A program made the translations under genes and the position numbers. A model generated the notes under the pieces. That model was given only the letters and a program-made list of their open reading frames with translations. It did not search any database and was not told the DNA's origin. A stretch of 64,000 nucleotides of DNA from an uncultured Bacteroides sp. (GTDB lineage Bacteria; Bacteroidota; Bacteroidia; Cytophagales; Cyclobacteriaceae), in contig CABHOV010000073.1 in NCBI GenBank assembly GCA_902168185.1, positions 1 to 64,000 on the forward strand, written 5' to 3'. Below are positions 32,949 to 41,854 of the stretch, in pieces. Positions within the stretch are counted from its first letter, which is position 1; the number at the start of each line of letters is the position of its first letter.

Positions 32949-33392
32949 ATGAAAAAACTTTTCCTCACCCTCTCGGTAGTGGCTGCTTTTGCAATCACAA
33001 GTTGTGACAATGATAACTCTGTTAATCCACAGCCGCTCGGCAAAGCTGTTGTAACAGGAACTGTCTTTGCAGATTTCGATTACACAAACAACACTTCAGA
33101 CAAGACTTGGGACAAAGTAGCAAACAAGAAAGTTATTGCTGCTATCTATGATGATTACAACGAATCAGTTCGTTACATAGAAACAACAACCGATGCTAAT
33201 GGTAATTATACCATCGAAGTGGAGATCGGTAATCGCGAGCTTGAAATTTACATTCATCTTGTTGATTTCAAAGCTGATGTTCGTTATGATGATGGTATAG
33301 AAAACCGGACTTTCACAGGTGAATATTTCAGTACAGGAGCCGAACTTGAAAAAGGTGGCGAGTATATCCGCGATATATACTACAACGATTAA
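32949..33392 (+). CDS. Lipoprotein of unknown function
   Basis: 147 residues. The N-terminus KKLFLTLSVVAAFAITSC is a lipoprotein signal with Cys19, followed by an acidic-polar linker DNDNSVNPQPLG. The mature part looks beta-rich (KAVVTGTVFADFDYTN, TTDANGNYTIEVEIGNRELEIYIHLVDF), resembling a carboxypeptidase-regulatory-like or transthyretin-type fold (VTGTV ... DANGNYTI). It is followed after 30 bases by the putative outer-membrane barrel gene, suggesting a surface lipoprotein plus barrel pair. I do not recognise a named family. Confidence 0.75.
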   Translation: MKKLFLTLSVVAAFAITSCDNDNSVNPQPLGKAVVTGTVFADFDYTNNTSDKTWDKVANKKVIAAIYDDYNESVRYIETTTDANGNYTIEVEIGNRELEIYIHLVDFKADVRYDDGIENRTFTGEYFSTGAELEKGGEYIRDIYYND

Positions 33393-33422
33393 TCTGCTAT
33401 ATATAAATCTGAAAAAGAAATC

Positions 33423-34358
33423 ATGAGAAAAATATTTTTGTCAATGCTCGCTAGCGTTCTTACGATAGCAGCAATTGCACAGGAAGTGACGACTACTACA
33501 ACAACAACGTCTGAAGCTCCTGTACTAAGATCAAAGAAAGGCGAAGCATATCTGCCAATAGCTGGTGAGTGGGGACTCGGTGTTTCTGCAAATCCGTTCC
33601 TGGATTACCTCGGTAACTTTGTTAATGGTTACGATAATTTTAATGACGGTCCGAATTTTGAGTTCGCTTCAAACCCAGCAAATAATATAGCTGTTTTTGG
33701 CAAGCTTATGAAAGACGCCAACACAGCTTATCGCATCCGCTTTAACGTAGGTATTCGTAGTACCACGAACAAAGCAGTTATATCTCAAAATGAATTGAAT
33801 CCTGATCCTGCATTCCCAGCTTTTACAGAAGACTGGCAGAAAGTAAATACTACAGCGATCGTAATTGCTCCTGGTATTGAAAAGAGACGTGGAAGCACTC
33901 GTCTTCAAGGTGTATATGGTGCAGAACTTGTATTAGGGTTTAACAATACAAAAGTTAGCTACGACTATGGTAATGCAATGTCAGCTGATTTCAATGCGCC
34001 TATCACAAATGACTTTGATAACTATGGTTATGGTGAGAACATCTTGACCGGAAACGAAGCTGCAGCAGCAGTGCGTGTTGTTGAAGATAAATCAGGCTCT
34101 AACTTTTTGGTTGGTGCACGCGGTTTTGTAGGTGTTGAATATTTCTTTGCTCCAAAGATTTCTATCGGTGGTGAGTTCGGCTATATGTTAGGCTTCCAAA
34201 CACAGCGTAAAGCTACGATCACTGCAGAAACATGGGATGCGTCAAGCGTAGGAACACGTGAAGTTAAAGTTGATGAATTCAGAAATGGTGGTGTAACTTC
34301 ATTGGGTATCGGTCTCGATAACCTGAGTGGTTCAATCAACCTGTTGTTCTATTTCTAA
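33423..34358 (+). CDS. Putative outer-membrane beta-barrel protein
   Basis: 311 residues. A signal peptide (KIFLSMLASVLTIAAIAQ) is followed by a Thr-rich stretch and alternating beta segments such as AYRIRFNVGIRSTT, FLVGARGFVGVEYFF and ISIGGEFGYMLGFQ. It ends SGSINLLFYF, a terminal aromatic typical of BAM-assembled barrels. It is co-directional with and 30 bases after the lipoprotein gene and ends before a strong stem-loop at 34379. The function is unknown. Confidence 0.78.
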   Translation: MRKIFLSMLASVLTIAAIAQEVTTTTTTTSEAPVLRSKKGEAYLPIAGEWGLGVSANPFLDYLGNFVNGYDNFNDGPNFEFASNPANNIAVFGKLMKDANTAYRIRFNVGIRSTTNKAVISQNELNPDPAFPAFTEDWQKVNTTAIVIAPGIEKRRGSTRLQGVYGAELVLGFNNTKVSYDYGNAMSADFNAPITNDFDNYGYGENILTGNEAAAAVRVVEDKSGSNFLVGARGFVGVEYFFAPKISIGGEFGYMLGFQTQRKATITAETWDASSVGTREVKVDEFRNGGVTSLGIGLDNLSGSINLLFYF

Positions 34359-34378
34359 GACCAACGACGAAATGTTTT

Positions 34379-34421
34379 AAATGATAGAAGACGACAGTAT
34401 ATCTGCCGCCTTCTATCATTT
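34379..34421. terminator. Long stem-loop between convergent genes, probable bidirectional terminator
   Basis: A 12-bp perfect outer stem (34379-34390 with 34410-34421), extended by five more pairs around two mismatches, closes a TATAT loop. It lies between the barrel gene (+, end 34358) and the M16 peptidase gene (-, end 34453). The T-run is short, so it may also act as an RNA 3'-end stabiliser. Confidence 0.75.
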
Positions 34422-34452
34422 ATATATAGCCTTAAATTATATAGTTATCCAA

Positions 34453-37284
34453 TTATTTTTCAGGATTTAGCACAACCTGTATATAATTCTTAGCATCGAG
34501 ATATTTAGCAGCCGTCTCTTTTACATCTTTAGGTGTAAGTGCTGCGATTCGTTTTTCATAACTTAATACATTCGATGCATCACTTCCATACTCAATGCTT
34601 TGGATAAGCTGACGCGCCCAGAAGTTGTTGTCTTTAATATTTACTTCATACTGTTGCTTCCAGGTTTCTTTTACTTTGTTGAGATCAGCTTCTGAAGGTC
34701 CGGTGGTTTTTATTTTTTCAATCTCTGCAAGAGCCGCCGCGATCAGTTTATCAACATTCTCTGGGCCGCAAGGGAAACTCGCTCCGATAGTAAAATTGTT
34801 GTACGGGAACTTGTTCAGGTTTCCAAACATACCTCCACCATATACACCACTCATTTCTTCGCGGAGTGATTCAATGAGTTTAATATTCAATACCTCTATT
34901 AAAGCCTGGAGTTTAAGTTGTTCGCTATCGGAGTAAGGAGCTTCGCCATTCCAGAACATACGGATAAAGCTTTTTTGTTCTGTACCTTTTCGTACTTCTT
35001 TTTTCAATGAACCTTTTACAGGACGAAGCCCTATATCTTTAAACGTAGACGACTTTCCAGTTGCAGGCAGGCTTCCAAGGTAGGTTGCTATCAGTGGTTT
35101 GATCTTCGCTATATCAAAGGCTCCAACCAAAACAAAGGTAAAGCCAGAGACATCACCAAAACGCTCTTTGTATATATCCAGCGCTCGTTGTTCGTTGATC
35201 TGGCCAAATATTTCTGCTTTGGGTACACGTGGCGCCCAGGGATGATTTTTGTAGAGCGTACGAAATACAGAGTCCTGAAATGTAAACTGAGGGTCAGCAG
35301 CCATATTCTGATACATAGCCTGCTGCTTGGAAATGAACGACTGAAAAAGTTCGTCATCTTTTCTTGGCTTCGTGAAATATAGATGTACTAACTGAAGCAA
35401 TGTCTCAACATCGGTAGCACTCGATTGGCCATTCACAGTTTCAGATATAGCACCGATGCGTGGCGAGATACTGGCGTTTTTGCCTGCCAGAACTTTGCGT
35501 AAGTCAACAGGAGAGAATTGATCAATACCCATCTGTGATACGATCGTGGAGGCGAACTCTGCATTGTTACGATCAGCAGCACTATATAAATACTGTCCAC
35601 CAAAACGCGAACCGGTAAATACGACCTGGTCGTTTTTAAAATCAGTAGGTTTCAGAATAACTTTTACATGATTACTGAGTGTAAGTTCAGTTAGTCCAAG
35701 TTCTTTATTTTCTTTTTCAGCTGCTATTTTGCCGGGAGCAGGAGCTTTTTCCATTAACGATGCGGCTACGGCTTTCTCCTCGTATGCTTTTACTTCTACT
35801 TTCGATGCATTCTCTGCTAATGTCAATAGCTCCGCGCTCGTTGGAATTTTGAAGTCTGCTTTTTCGGGTCCGGTCAATACTATTAATTTATTAGCGTTGG
35901 TGGCCGGTATAACTTTGGTTGCATACTGATTCACTTCTTCCAATGAAATATTGTTCAGATAATCCTGGTAGTATATATATTCATTTTCAATACCCGGTAT
36001 AGGTTCTTTTTCGAGGAAGTTATTAACATATTCCTGAACAAAATTTTCGGACTCCGTTTTGTCGCGTTCGTTATAGGCGCGATCCATACCTTTCATCATC
36101 GTTTTCTTCGTGCGCTCTAATTCTGCAGACGTAAAACCAAACTTTCGTGCGCGCTCATTTTCCAATACAATGGCATTTAAAGCCGGTTCAACACCACCTT
36201 TACCGAGCACAGCATAAGAGGCATACGCTTCATGACCACGGACAAACCCGCTTAGACTACTTCCACCAAAAATAAATGGAGGATTAGCAGACTGTGTTAA
36301 TTCCTGTAAGCGTTGACTTAGCATACTGGTAAAAAGATTTCTCACCATATAGGCTCTGTAATCTCCAATTGTATTTTCAGGTGAAGCCTTTTGTGTCGAG
36401 TAATATATCTGGACAAAATGATTCGTAGCTTCTTTGTCCGTTGCTATAACGGCTTCAGATTTTTGGCGTCCCGGAACAACAGATTCAATGCGCGGACGTG
36501 GCTTGGCAGGGTTCTTCAGCTTTTCGAAATGCGTTTTGATATACTTCTCTGCTTCGGCCACTTCAATATCACCGACCACCACAACGGCCATCAGATCCGG
36601 ACGATACCAATCTTTATAGAAACGTTTAATGACATCATACTTGAAGTTCTTGAGAATATCATCTTTACCAATCGGCAATCGTTCTGCATATTTAGAACCT
36701 TCGAGAAGTTTTGGAAAATATACTTTTTGCATGCGCTCTTGTGCGCCTTTACCAAGACGCGACTCTTCCAATACTACGCCGCGTTCTTTATCAATCTCTC
36801 CGCCTTCAAAAGCAATAGTGCTTCCCCAGTCTTCTAAAATCTGAAATCCCTTCTCTATATTCTCTTTTTTATCGGTAGGAATCGGAAGTATATATACCGT
36901 TTCATCAAAGCTGGTATAGGCGTTAAGATCTGCGCCAAACTCTACACCGATCGATTGAAGAAAAGATACAAGGTCATTCTTCTTAAAATTTTTCGATCCG
37001 TTAAATGCCATGTGCTCTGTAAAGTGAGCGAGCCCTTGCTGGTCATCGTCTTCCAATATAGAACCTGCATTTATTACAAGACGAAGCTCAACCTTTTTCT
37101 CTGGCTTCATGTTTTTTCGAATGTAGTAAGTAAGGCCATTGGTAAGCTTACCGATTTTTACATTTGGGTCAATGGGTATTTTCTGACTTAATTTATCCTG
37201 AGCCAAGAGTAGATTGCTGATGGTAAGCAGCAATGTCAGGAGCACAAAGGGTTTTAAAAATAGTTTTGGTTTCAAGTACGCCAT
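34453..37284 (-). CDS. M16 family zinc peptidase, two-repeat (pitrilysin-like)
   Basis: 943 residues with an N-terminal signal peptide (LKPFVLLTLLLTISNLLLAQ). It contains two M16 halves. The inverted zinc motif is in GLAHFTEHMAFNGSKNF (HFTEH about residues 85-89), with the downstream Glu in ERGVVLEESR. The second half (from about 520) lacks a zinc motif, as in pitrilysin and insulinase, but has the SLREEMSGVYGGG substrate-side block. It is periplasmic or envelope associated and degrades peptides. No adjacent partner gene. Strong sequence match, specificity unknown. Confidence 0.94.
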   Translation of the reverse strand: MAYLKPKLFLKPFVLLTLLLTISNLLLAQDKLSQKIPIDPNVKIGKLTNGLTYYIRKNMKPEKKVELRLVINAGSILEDDDQQGLAHFTEHMAFNGSKNFKKNDLVSFLQSIGVEFGADLNAYTSFDETVYILPIPTDKKENIEKGFQILEDWGSTIAFEGGEIDKERGVVLEESRLGKGAQERMQKVYFPKLLEGSKYAERLPIGKDDILKNFKYDVIKRFYKDWYRPDLMAVVVVGDIEVAEAEKYIKTHFEKLKNPAKPRPRIESVVPGRQKSEAVIATDKEATNHFVQIYYSTQKASPENTIGDYRAYMVRNLFTSMLSQRLQELTQSANPPFIFGGSSLSGFVRGHEAYASYAVLGKGGVEPALNAIVLENERARKFGFTSAELERTKKTMMKGMDRAYNERDKTESENFVQEYVNNFLEKEPIPGIENEYIYYQDYLNNISLEEVNQYATKVIPATNANKLIVLTGPEKADFKIPTSAELLTLAENASKVEVKAYEEKAVAASLMEKAPAPGKIAAEKENKELGLTELTLSNHVKVILKPTDFKNDQVVFTGSRFGGQYLYSAADRNNAEFASTIVSQMGIDQFSPVDLRKVLAGKNASISPRIGAISETVNGQSSATDVETLLQLVHLYFTKPRKDDELFQSFISKQQAMYQNMAADPQFTFQDSVFRTLYKNHPWAPRVPKAEIFGQINEQRALDIYKERFGDVSGFTFVLVGAFDIAKIKPLIATYLGSLPATGKSSTFKDIGLRPVKGSLKKEVRKGTEQKSFIRMFWNGEAPYSDSEQLKLQALIEVLNIKLIESLREEMSGVYGGGMFGNLNKFPYNNFTIGASFPCGPENVDKLIAAALAEIEKIKTTGPSEADLNKVKETWKQQYEVNIKDNNFWARQLIQSIEYGSDASNVLSYEKRIAALTPKDVKETAAKYLDAKNYIQVVLNPEK

Positions 37285-37410
37285 GCAACGAAATTTTAAA
37301 TTGATTTATAGGTTTGAATTATGAAGAGGTATTAAAGTATAGATCATGCAGTTTGCCGCGCTGCAAGTTGTGATTCTAATGTATAGTAGATATAGCTTAG
37401 TGCTGGCAGA

Positions 37411-38217
37411 TCAATGCCATTTTGTTTGGATGAGCTCTAGCATTTCGGAATGAACGAAGTTGTTGCCAGCGCAGAGTTCGCCTCCAAAAACAAAATTATT
37501 CCCGCCGCGAAAATCTGTAACTTTTCCGCCAGCCTGTTGTACTATAAATGTACCGGCCGCTACATCCCACGGGTTGAGGTTATATTCGAAAAATCCTTCT
37601 AATCTGCCGCATGCAACGTAAGCCAGGTCTATCGCTGCGCTTCCCAGTCTTCGTATACCATGGGATTTTTCCAGAAACTCTTTAATGATATCAAGGTATA
37701 CATCTTTCTTCGCAGAGTGGTGATACGGAAAACCGGTTGCCAATAAGCTTTCTCCGAGAGAAGGAACCGCAGAGACACGAATGATTTTGTCGTTGCAGTA
37801 GGCGGGGCCTCCTTCAACAGCATGAAAGCATTCTTTACGGATGATGTGATATACATCTCCGAGAATTGTATCGTTACCTCGCGTTAACCCTATACTGATA
37901 GAAAAGATCGGTAAGCCATGCAGAAAATTAGTAGTGCCATCCAATGGATCAATGATCCAGTTATACTCATGTTGTTTAGATTGCTCTACCGTTCCTTCTT
38001 CAGTTATAAAGCCTGCCTGCGGAAAAATTTTATGAAGCGCTGTGACGAGTTTTCGTTCAGCTTCTTTATCAACATAAGAGACAAGATTATTAAAACTGGT
38101 TTTTTGTTCAACTCGCGAGAGATCGAAATTAGCGCCTTCCTTCTCAATGAATTCTCCTACTTCTTCACAGATAGACATAACATCTTGCTGAATACTTTCA
38201 AGGTTCATAACATGCAT
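37411..38217 (-). CDS. Inositol monophosphatase family protein (SuhB-like)
   Basis: 268 residues, cytoplasmic, Mg-dependent phosphatase fold. Motifs: FITEEGT (metal-binding Glu), WIIDPLDGTTNFLHGLPIFSISIGL (motif A, about residues 86-110) and NPWDVAAGTFIVQQAGGKVTDF (motif B). VDKEAERKL near residue 50 fits the family. The substrate may be inositol-1-phosphate or another sugar phosphate. The annotated start (MHVMNLES) could instead be the second Met at 38208. It ends before the M16 gene after a 126-base gap that shows nothing notable. Confidence 0.93.
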   Translation of the reverse strand: MHVMNLESIQQDVMSICEEVGEFIEKEGANFDLSRVEQKTSFNNLVSYVDKEAERKLVTALHKIFPQAGFITEEGTVEQSKQHEYNWIIDPLDGTTNFLHGLPIFSISIGLTRGNDTILGDVYHIIRKECFHAVEGGPAYCNDKIIRVSAVPSLGESLLATGFPYHHSAKKDVYLDIIKEFLEKSHGIRRLGSAAIDLAYVACGRLEGFFEYNLNPWDVAAGTFIVQQAGGKVTDFRGGNNFVFGGELCAGNNFVHSEMLELIQTKWH

Positions 38218-38355
38218 GGTCGTTTAACTTTAAGATGGTGAATATAAGGATGGTTCAGGAAAGATGCTTTCGGTTGAGTATATTAATTTCCTGTCAAGAC
38301 AATGCTGATGGAATAAGAGTGGCACATGTTTTTATCTATACCTTTTATGTAGTGA

Positions 38356-39036
38356 TCAATCATCTTTACCACTTACAACCATTACAATTTCTCCCTTCAC
38401 TTCTTTTGCCTGAAAGTGAGTAAGTATTTCTTCAATTGTTCCGTTCACAGTCTCTTCAAACATCTTGGTCAGCTCGCGCGATACAGAGGCTTTACGTTCT
38501 GCGCCAAAGTATTCTTTGAAATGCTCCAATGTTTTTACAAGCCGATACGGTGATTCGTAAAAGATCATGGTGCGCTCTTCTTCTGCAAGTTTTTTTAATA
38601 AAGTCTGACGTCCTTTTTTCTGAGGAAGAAATCCTTCGAATACAAATCGGTCGGAGGGTAATCCTGATTTTACCAAAGCCGGTACAAATGCAGTTGGCCC
38701 GGGCAAACATTCTACTTTCAAACCCGCCTGTAGCGCTGCACGGATAATAAGAAATCCTGGATCTGATATACCAGGCGTGCCCGCATCGGATACCAATGCC
38801 ATCACCTCACCTTTCTCCAGACGTTGAATCAGGCTCGTGAGGATTTTGTGTTCATTGAAATTATGAAAGCTTTGCAACGGACGCGCTATAGCATAGTGCT
38901 TCAGCAAGAATCCCGATGTACGAGTATCTTCAGCTAATATTAAATCTACAGATTTCAAAACTTCAAGAGCCCGAAGTGTGATGTCGGCCAGGTTGCCGAT
39001 GGGTGTGGGTACAATGTATAGCGATGGTGCAGACAT
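38356..39036 (-). CDS. rsmI: 16S rRNA (cytidine1402-2'-O)-methyltransferase RsmI
   Basis: 226 residues of the tetrapyrrole-methylase fold. It methylates the ribose of C1402 in the ribosomal P site with SAM. Motifs: LYIVPTPIGNLADITLRALEVL at the N-terminus, LAEDTRTSGFLLKHY, and ALVSDAGTPGISDPGFLI for the SAM loop. ERTMIFYESPYRLVKTL lies mid-protein, with KASVSRELTKMFEE near the end. It is shorter than the 286-residue E. coli enzyme because the C-terminal extension is missing, as is common in Bacteroidota. Confidence 0.96.
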   Translation of the reverse strand: MSAPSLYIVPTPIGNLADITLRALEVLKSVDLILAEDTRTSGFLLKHYAIARPLQSFHNFNEHKILTSLIQRLEKGEVMALVSDAGTPGISDPGFLIIRAALQAGLKVECLPGPTAFVPALVKSGLPSDRFVFEGFLPQKKGRQTLLKKLAEEERTMIFYESPYRLVKTLEHFKEYFGAERKASVSRELTKMFEETVNGTIEEILTHFQAKEVKGEIVMVVSGKDD

Positions 39037-39116
39037 GATGAGTATATATATACCGCAATGAGCTGGTATAGATTAATTGCGAAGTTGAATCAGGATAAAG
39101 AACGTGTTGCTATAGT

Positions 39117-39353
39117 TCAGGACACAATCTTATCAATGGCATCTGCGAGTTTACGATCACGATCCGTTACAATATTGCCGGCATCATGCGTAGAGAGCTC
39201 GAAGCTTACGGTATTCCAGGTGTTGGTCCAGGTAGGATGATGATCCATCTTCTCAGCAACCAACGCCACACGTGTCATAAATCCAAATGCCTCTGTGAAA
39301 TCATTAAACTTAAAGGTCTTCTTCAGTTTATTATTTTCTGTTTTCCATTCCAT
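39117..39353 (-). CDS. phhB: 4a-hydroxytetrahydrobiopterin dehydratase (pterin-4a-carbinolamine dehydratase)
   Basis: 78 residues, slightly shorter than the usual ~95-110. The family signature is present as [51 protein letters not shown]: the HHP catalytic pair (about residues 38-40) and the late THDAGNIT-like block with its Asp. The enzyme recycles the pterin cofactor of aromatic amino acid hydroxylases in the cytoplasm. No hydroxylase gene is present in the window. A 42-base gap separates it from the S9 peptidase gene upstream of its own stop side. Confidence 0.93.
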   Translation of the reverse strand: MEWKTENNKLKKTFKFNDFTEAFGFMTRVALVAEKMDHHPTWTNTWNTVSFELSTHDAGNIVTDRDRKLADAIDKIVS

Positions 39354-39395
39354 AATATTTCAATTTAGAATTTCCAGACAGGCAAAAGGTAAGCA

Positions 39396-41393
39396 TTATT
39401 TTTTTGGTGGCAAGGTCTGATTCAATGGATTGCCTATATACTTGTCGTACCATTCTGTCCAGCGGATGAGCCGGTCTTTCTGATAGCTGGGTACGGAGAT
39501 GCCATGAAACTGTCCAGGATATACCACGAACTGCGTTGGTACACCCAGTGTTTTTAATGCCTGGTACATTTGTTCGCTACCAGCAGCCGGCACGTTAAAA
39601 TCTTTTTCACCCACCATATAGATTGTTGGAGTCTTGATCTTATCTGCTTTGAAAAATGGATACGATACTTTCATCCACTTATCAGCATTTTTCCAAGGCA
39701 CGCCTAACTCTGTCTCATATTGTAATGTATACTGATCAGATCCATACATGGATAACTGAAGCGCACTTCCCGCGCCACTGGCTGCGGCTTTAAAACGCGA
39801 GTCGCTGGCAGTAGTATAGTCTGTTAATATACCACCATAGCTCCAGCCGCCTATACCTAACCGGTTAGGATCGGCAACACCAATTTTTACAAGATGATCA
39901 GCTGCACCGAGCAAGTCCATCACTTCTTTATTTCCCCAATCTGCATAGATCGCTTTGCTGAAAGCCATGCCCTTGCCATTGCTGCCGCGATAGTTAACAT
40001 TCGCTACAGCGTATCCTTTTGCAGCCAGCATTTGTGATGTAAGATCAAAAGCATAATCATCCTGAGATGTTGGCCCGCCATGAATCCACAAAATAAGTGG
40101 TAACTTTTCATTCGTAGGTTTGCCAGCTGGCCAATATAGTATACCACCTACAATCGTTCCATCTTTGCTCGTGGAGTTGAATCCTTTTACGGATGCTAAA
40201 TTTACTTGCTTCAGGAAATCGTCATGCACATGCGTGAGTCTTTTTGATTTGCCATTCTCTATACTATAGATTTCATTCGGAGTTTTTGCATCACTTGAAA
40301 CTGCTACCCAGCGATTGCTGATTCCTCCCTGAGGAGTATAAAATACTTGTTCCCCTGAAGTAATAGCTTTACTGTTTCCGGAAAGATCGAATGATACTAT
40401 ATGGCTCGTGCGATCGTCATCAACAACAGTATAGATCGACTTGCTATCGGCTGTCCACCGCGGAGTCGAAACATCACGATCCATTTTTTGCGAGAGCAGA
40501 ATAGGTTGCCCTCCTTCTACCGGAACCATTGCCAAATGAGGTTGATCGTAAATGCTGAATTCTTCGGAACGTGATTTCAGATACGCTATATATTTACCGT
40601 CCGGGCTCCAGGCGGGGCTGGTGTCGGCACCTTTCCATGTGGTGAGCTGACGTGGCGTAGACCCTTTCTTTGCTTCGAGTATCCAGATGTCAGCATTCAC
40701 GTTGCGATCTGCATCACTTGTGCGATTACTTACAAACGCGAGTCGCTTACTGTCAGGCGACCACACCGGATTACTCTCATCAAAATCTCCACGTGTAAGT
40801 GTATCTAATTTTTTTGTCTCTACATCATATAGGTATAGATGGTCGCGCTTGTGTTCCAGGTATCCATCACCATCACTTTTAAAATGATAGCGATCCATCA
40901 CAATAGGCGGAGTCGTTTTCTTTTTGTCTTTATCATCGATCGATTCCTGGTCTTTAATGATCAGTACTATCTTTTTAGAATCCGGACTCCATGCATAATC
41001 ACTGATGCCATATTTTAATTCGGTGAGTTTTACCGCTTCGCCACCTCTACGGTCAAGCTTCCAGATCTGAGGTGATTTGGTTTCATATCGTGAAGAAAGG
41101 AAGGTGAGATATTTGCCGTCGGGTGACCAACGCGGTCTGTTTTCACTTTCAGCACTTGCTGTTAGTCGAATCGACTCCGACCCATCCCAGTTAATCATCC
41201 AGATGTCACTGTCATATTTATCTTTCGCAGAGTCAGGTGTTGAAAGTACATATGCAATCCAGTTTCCATCCGGAGCAAGCTGTGGATCGGACACAGACTT
41301 CAACTTGTAAACATCGGATGGATTTAGTGCTCTTTGTGAGAATGCTGAAAAGGCAATGCAAAGGAGACAGGCAGAGAGTAGGACTTGTTTCAT
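39396..41393 (-). CDS. S9 family (prolyl oligopeptidase/acylaminoacyl-type) peptidase
   Basis: 665 residues. A signal peptide (VLLSACLLCIAFSAFSQR) indicates export. The N-terminal two-thirds form a beta-propeller with repeated PD40 motifs such as RWSPDGKYLTFLSSR, AWSPDSKKIVLI, VWSPDSKRLAFVSNR and AWSPDGKYIAYLKSR. The C-terminal alpha/beta hydrolase has the nucleophile GGWSYGG (Ser about 515), Asp in VGEKDFNVP and His in YPGQFHGIS. It likely trims di- or tripeptides in the periplasm. The PD40 repeats are well preserved, so it should be active. Confidence 0.95.
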   Translation of the reverse strand: MKQVLLSACLLCIAFSAFSQRALNPSDVYKLKSVSDPQLAPDGNWIAYVLSTPDSAKDKYDSDIWMINWDGSESIRLTASAESENRPRWSPDGKYLTFLSSRYETKSPQIWKLDRRGGEAVKLTELKYGISDYAWSPDSKKIVLIIKDQESIDDKDKKKTTPPIVMDRYHFKSDGDGYLEHKRDHLYLYDVETKKLDTLTRGDFDESNPVWSPDSKRLAFVSNRTSDADRNVNADIWILEAKKGSTPRQLTTWKGADTSPAWSPDGKYIAYLKSRSEEFSIYDQPHLAMVPVEGGQPILLSQKMDRDVSTPRWTADSKSIYTVVDDDRTSHIVSFDLSGNSKAITSGEQVFYTPQGGISNRWVAVSSDAKTPNEIYSIENGKSKRLTHVHDDFLKQVNLASVKGFNSTSKDGTIVGGILYWPAGKPTNEKLPLILWIHGGPTSQDDYAFDLTSQMLAAKGYAVANVNYRGSNGKGMAFSKAIYADWGNKEVMDLLGAADHLVKIGVADPNRLGIGGWSYGGILTDYTTASDSRFKAAASGAGSALQLSMYGSDQYTLQYETELGVPWKNADKWMKVSYPFFKADKIKTPTIYMVGEKDFNVPAAGSEQMYQALKTLGVPTQFVVYPGQFHGISVPSYQKDRLIRWTEWYDKYIGNPLNQTLPPKK

Positions 41394-41478
41394 AGCTTTT
41401 TTATTCGAATCCTATTTTACAAATTTTTAATGGATTCGAGAGGCTATATCTTATCAGCGCGGATTAATTGATACGAGT

Positions 41479-41499
41479 GGAGCTATAGTATATAGCTCC
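41479..41499. other. Perfect 9-bp inverted repeat
   Basis: GGAGCTATA and TATAGCTCC are separated by GTA, 27 bases past the stop of the DUF493 gene. No T-run follows on either strand. It may stabilise the 3' end of that transcript. Confidence 0.6.
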
Positions 41500-41525
41500 A
41501 TGATACGGCACAGTAAAGAGTGGGC

Positions 41526-41792
41526 CTATAGTGCGGCAACAATACCTTCGATCTTAGAGGCTTGTATATAGATATTAATGACTGCTTCGCTCGACTGCAT
41601 CATTACTTGCGCGGTAACGCTGGTATACTTTCCGTGCTCTGATAATTTTTCAGTAACGGTGTTTCTGGGGAAGAGTAATTTCACTTCACCTTCTTTACCA
41701 GTGGGTACTATAAATTTAAAAATGTAGAGCGATGGCCAGCTGTGGTGCTGGTCAAGTTTTTCGCGGAAGTTATCAAGCCATTGTTGGTCCAT
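41526..41792 (-). CDS. DUF493 (YbeD-like) family protein
   Basis: About 88 residues from the ATG at 41792 (MDQQWLDNFREKLDQHHSWP). It has the YbeD/DUF493 pattern: YIFKFIVPTGKEGEVKLLFP, then a ferredoxin-like fold with KYTSVTAQVMMQSSEAVINIYIQASKIEGIVAAL. The frame stays open to 41825, but that extension would run into the ppiD-like gene's terminator hairpin, so the shorter start is preferred. The protein is small, soluble and cytoplasmic; its role is regulatory by analogy with YbeD but not established. Confidence 0.88.
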   Translation of the reverse strand: MDQQWLDNFREKLDQHHSWPSLYIFKFIVPTGKEGEVKLLFPRNTVTEKLSEHGKYTSVTAQVMMQSSEAVINIYIQASKIEGIVAAL

Positions 41793-41796
41793 ACTC

Positions 41797-41830
41797 AAAA
41801 AGCAACGCCCTGACCGTAAGGTCAAGGCGC
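41797..41830 (-). terminator. Rho-independent terminator of the PpiD/SurA-like gene
   Basis: On the minus strand an 11-bp stem (41820-41830 with 41805-41815, two G-U pairs) with a 4-nt loop is followed by a T5 run at 41801-41797. It lies 25 bases after the foldase stop and just before the DUF493 start. Confidence 0.85.
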
Positions 41831-41854
41831 AGCCATTAAATTTTATAAGAAGTC

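Noticed and set aside
36391-36837. 148-residue plus-strand ORF antisense to the M16 peptidase
   Set aside because: It is a frame shadow of the well-conserved N-terminal part of the M16 gene, with no start context or family likeness.
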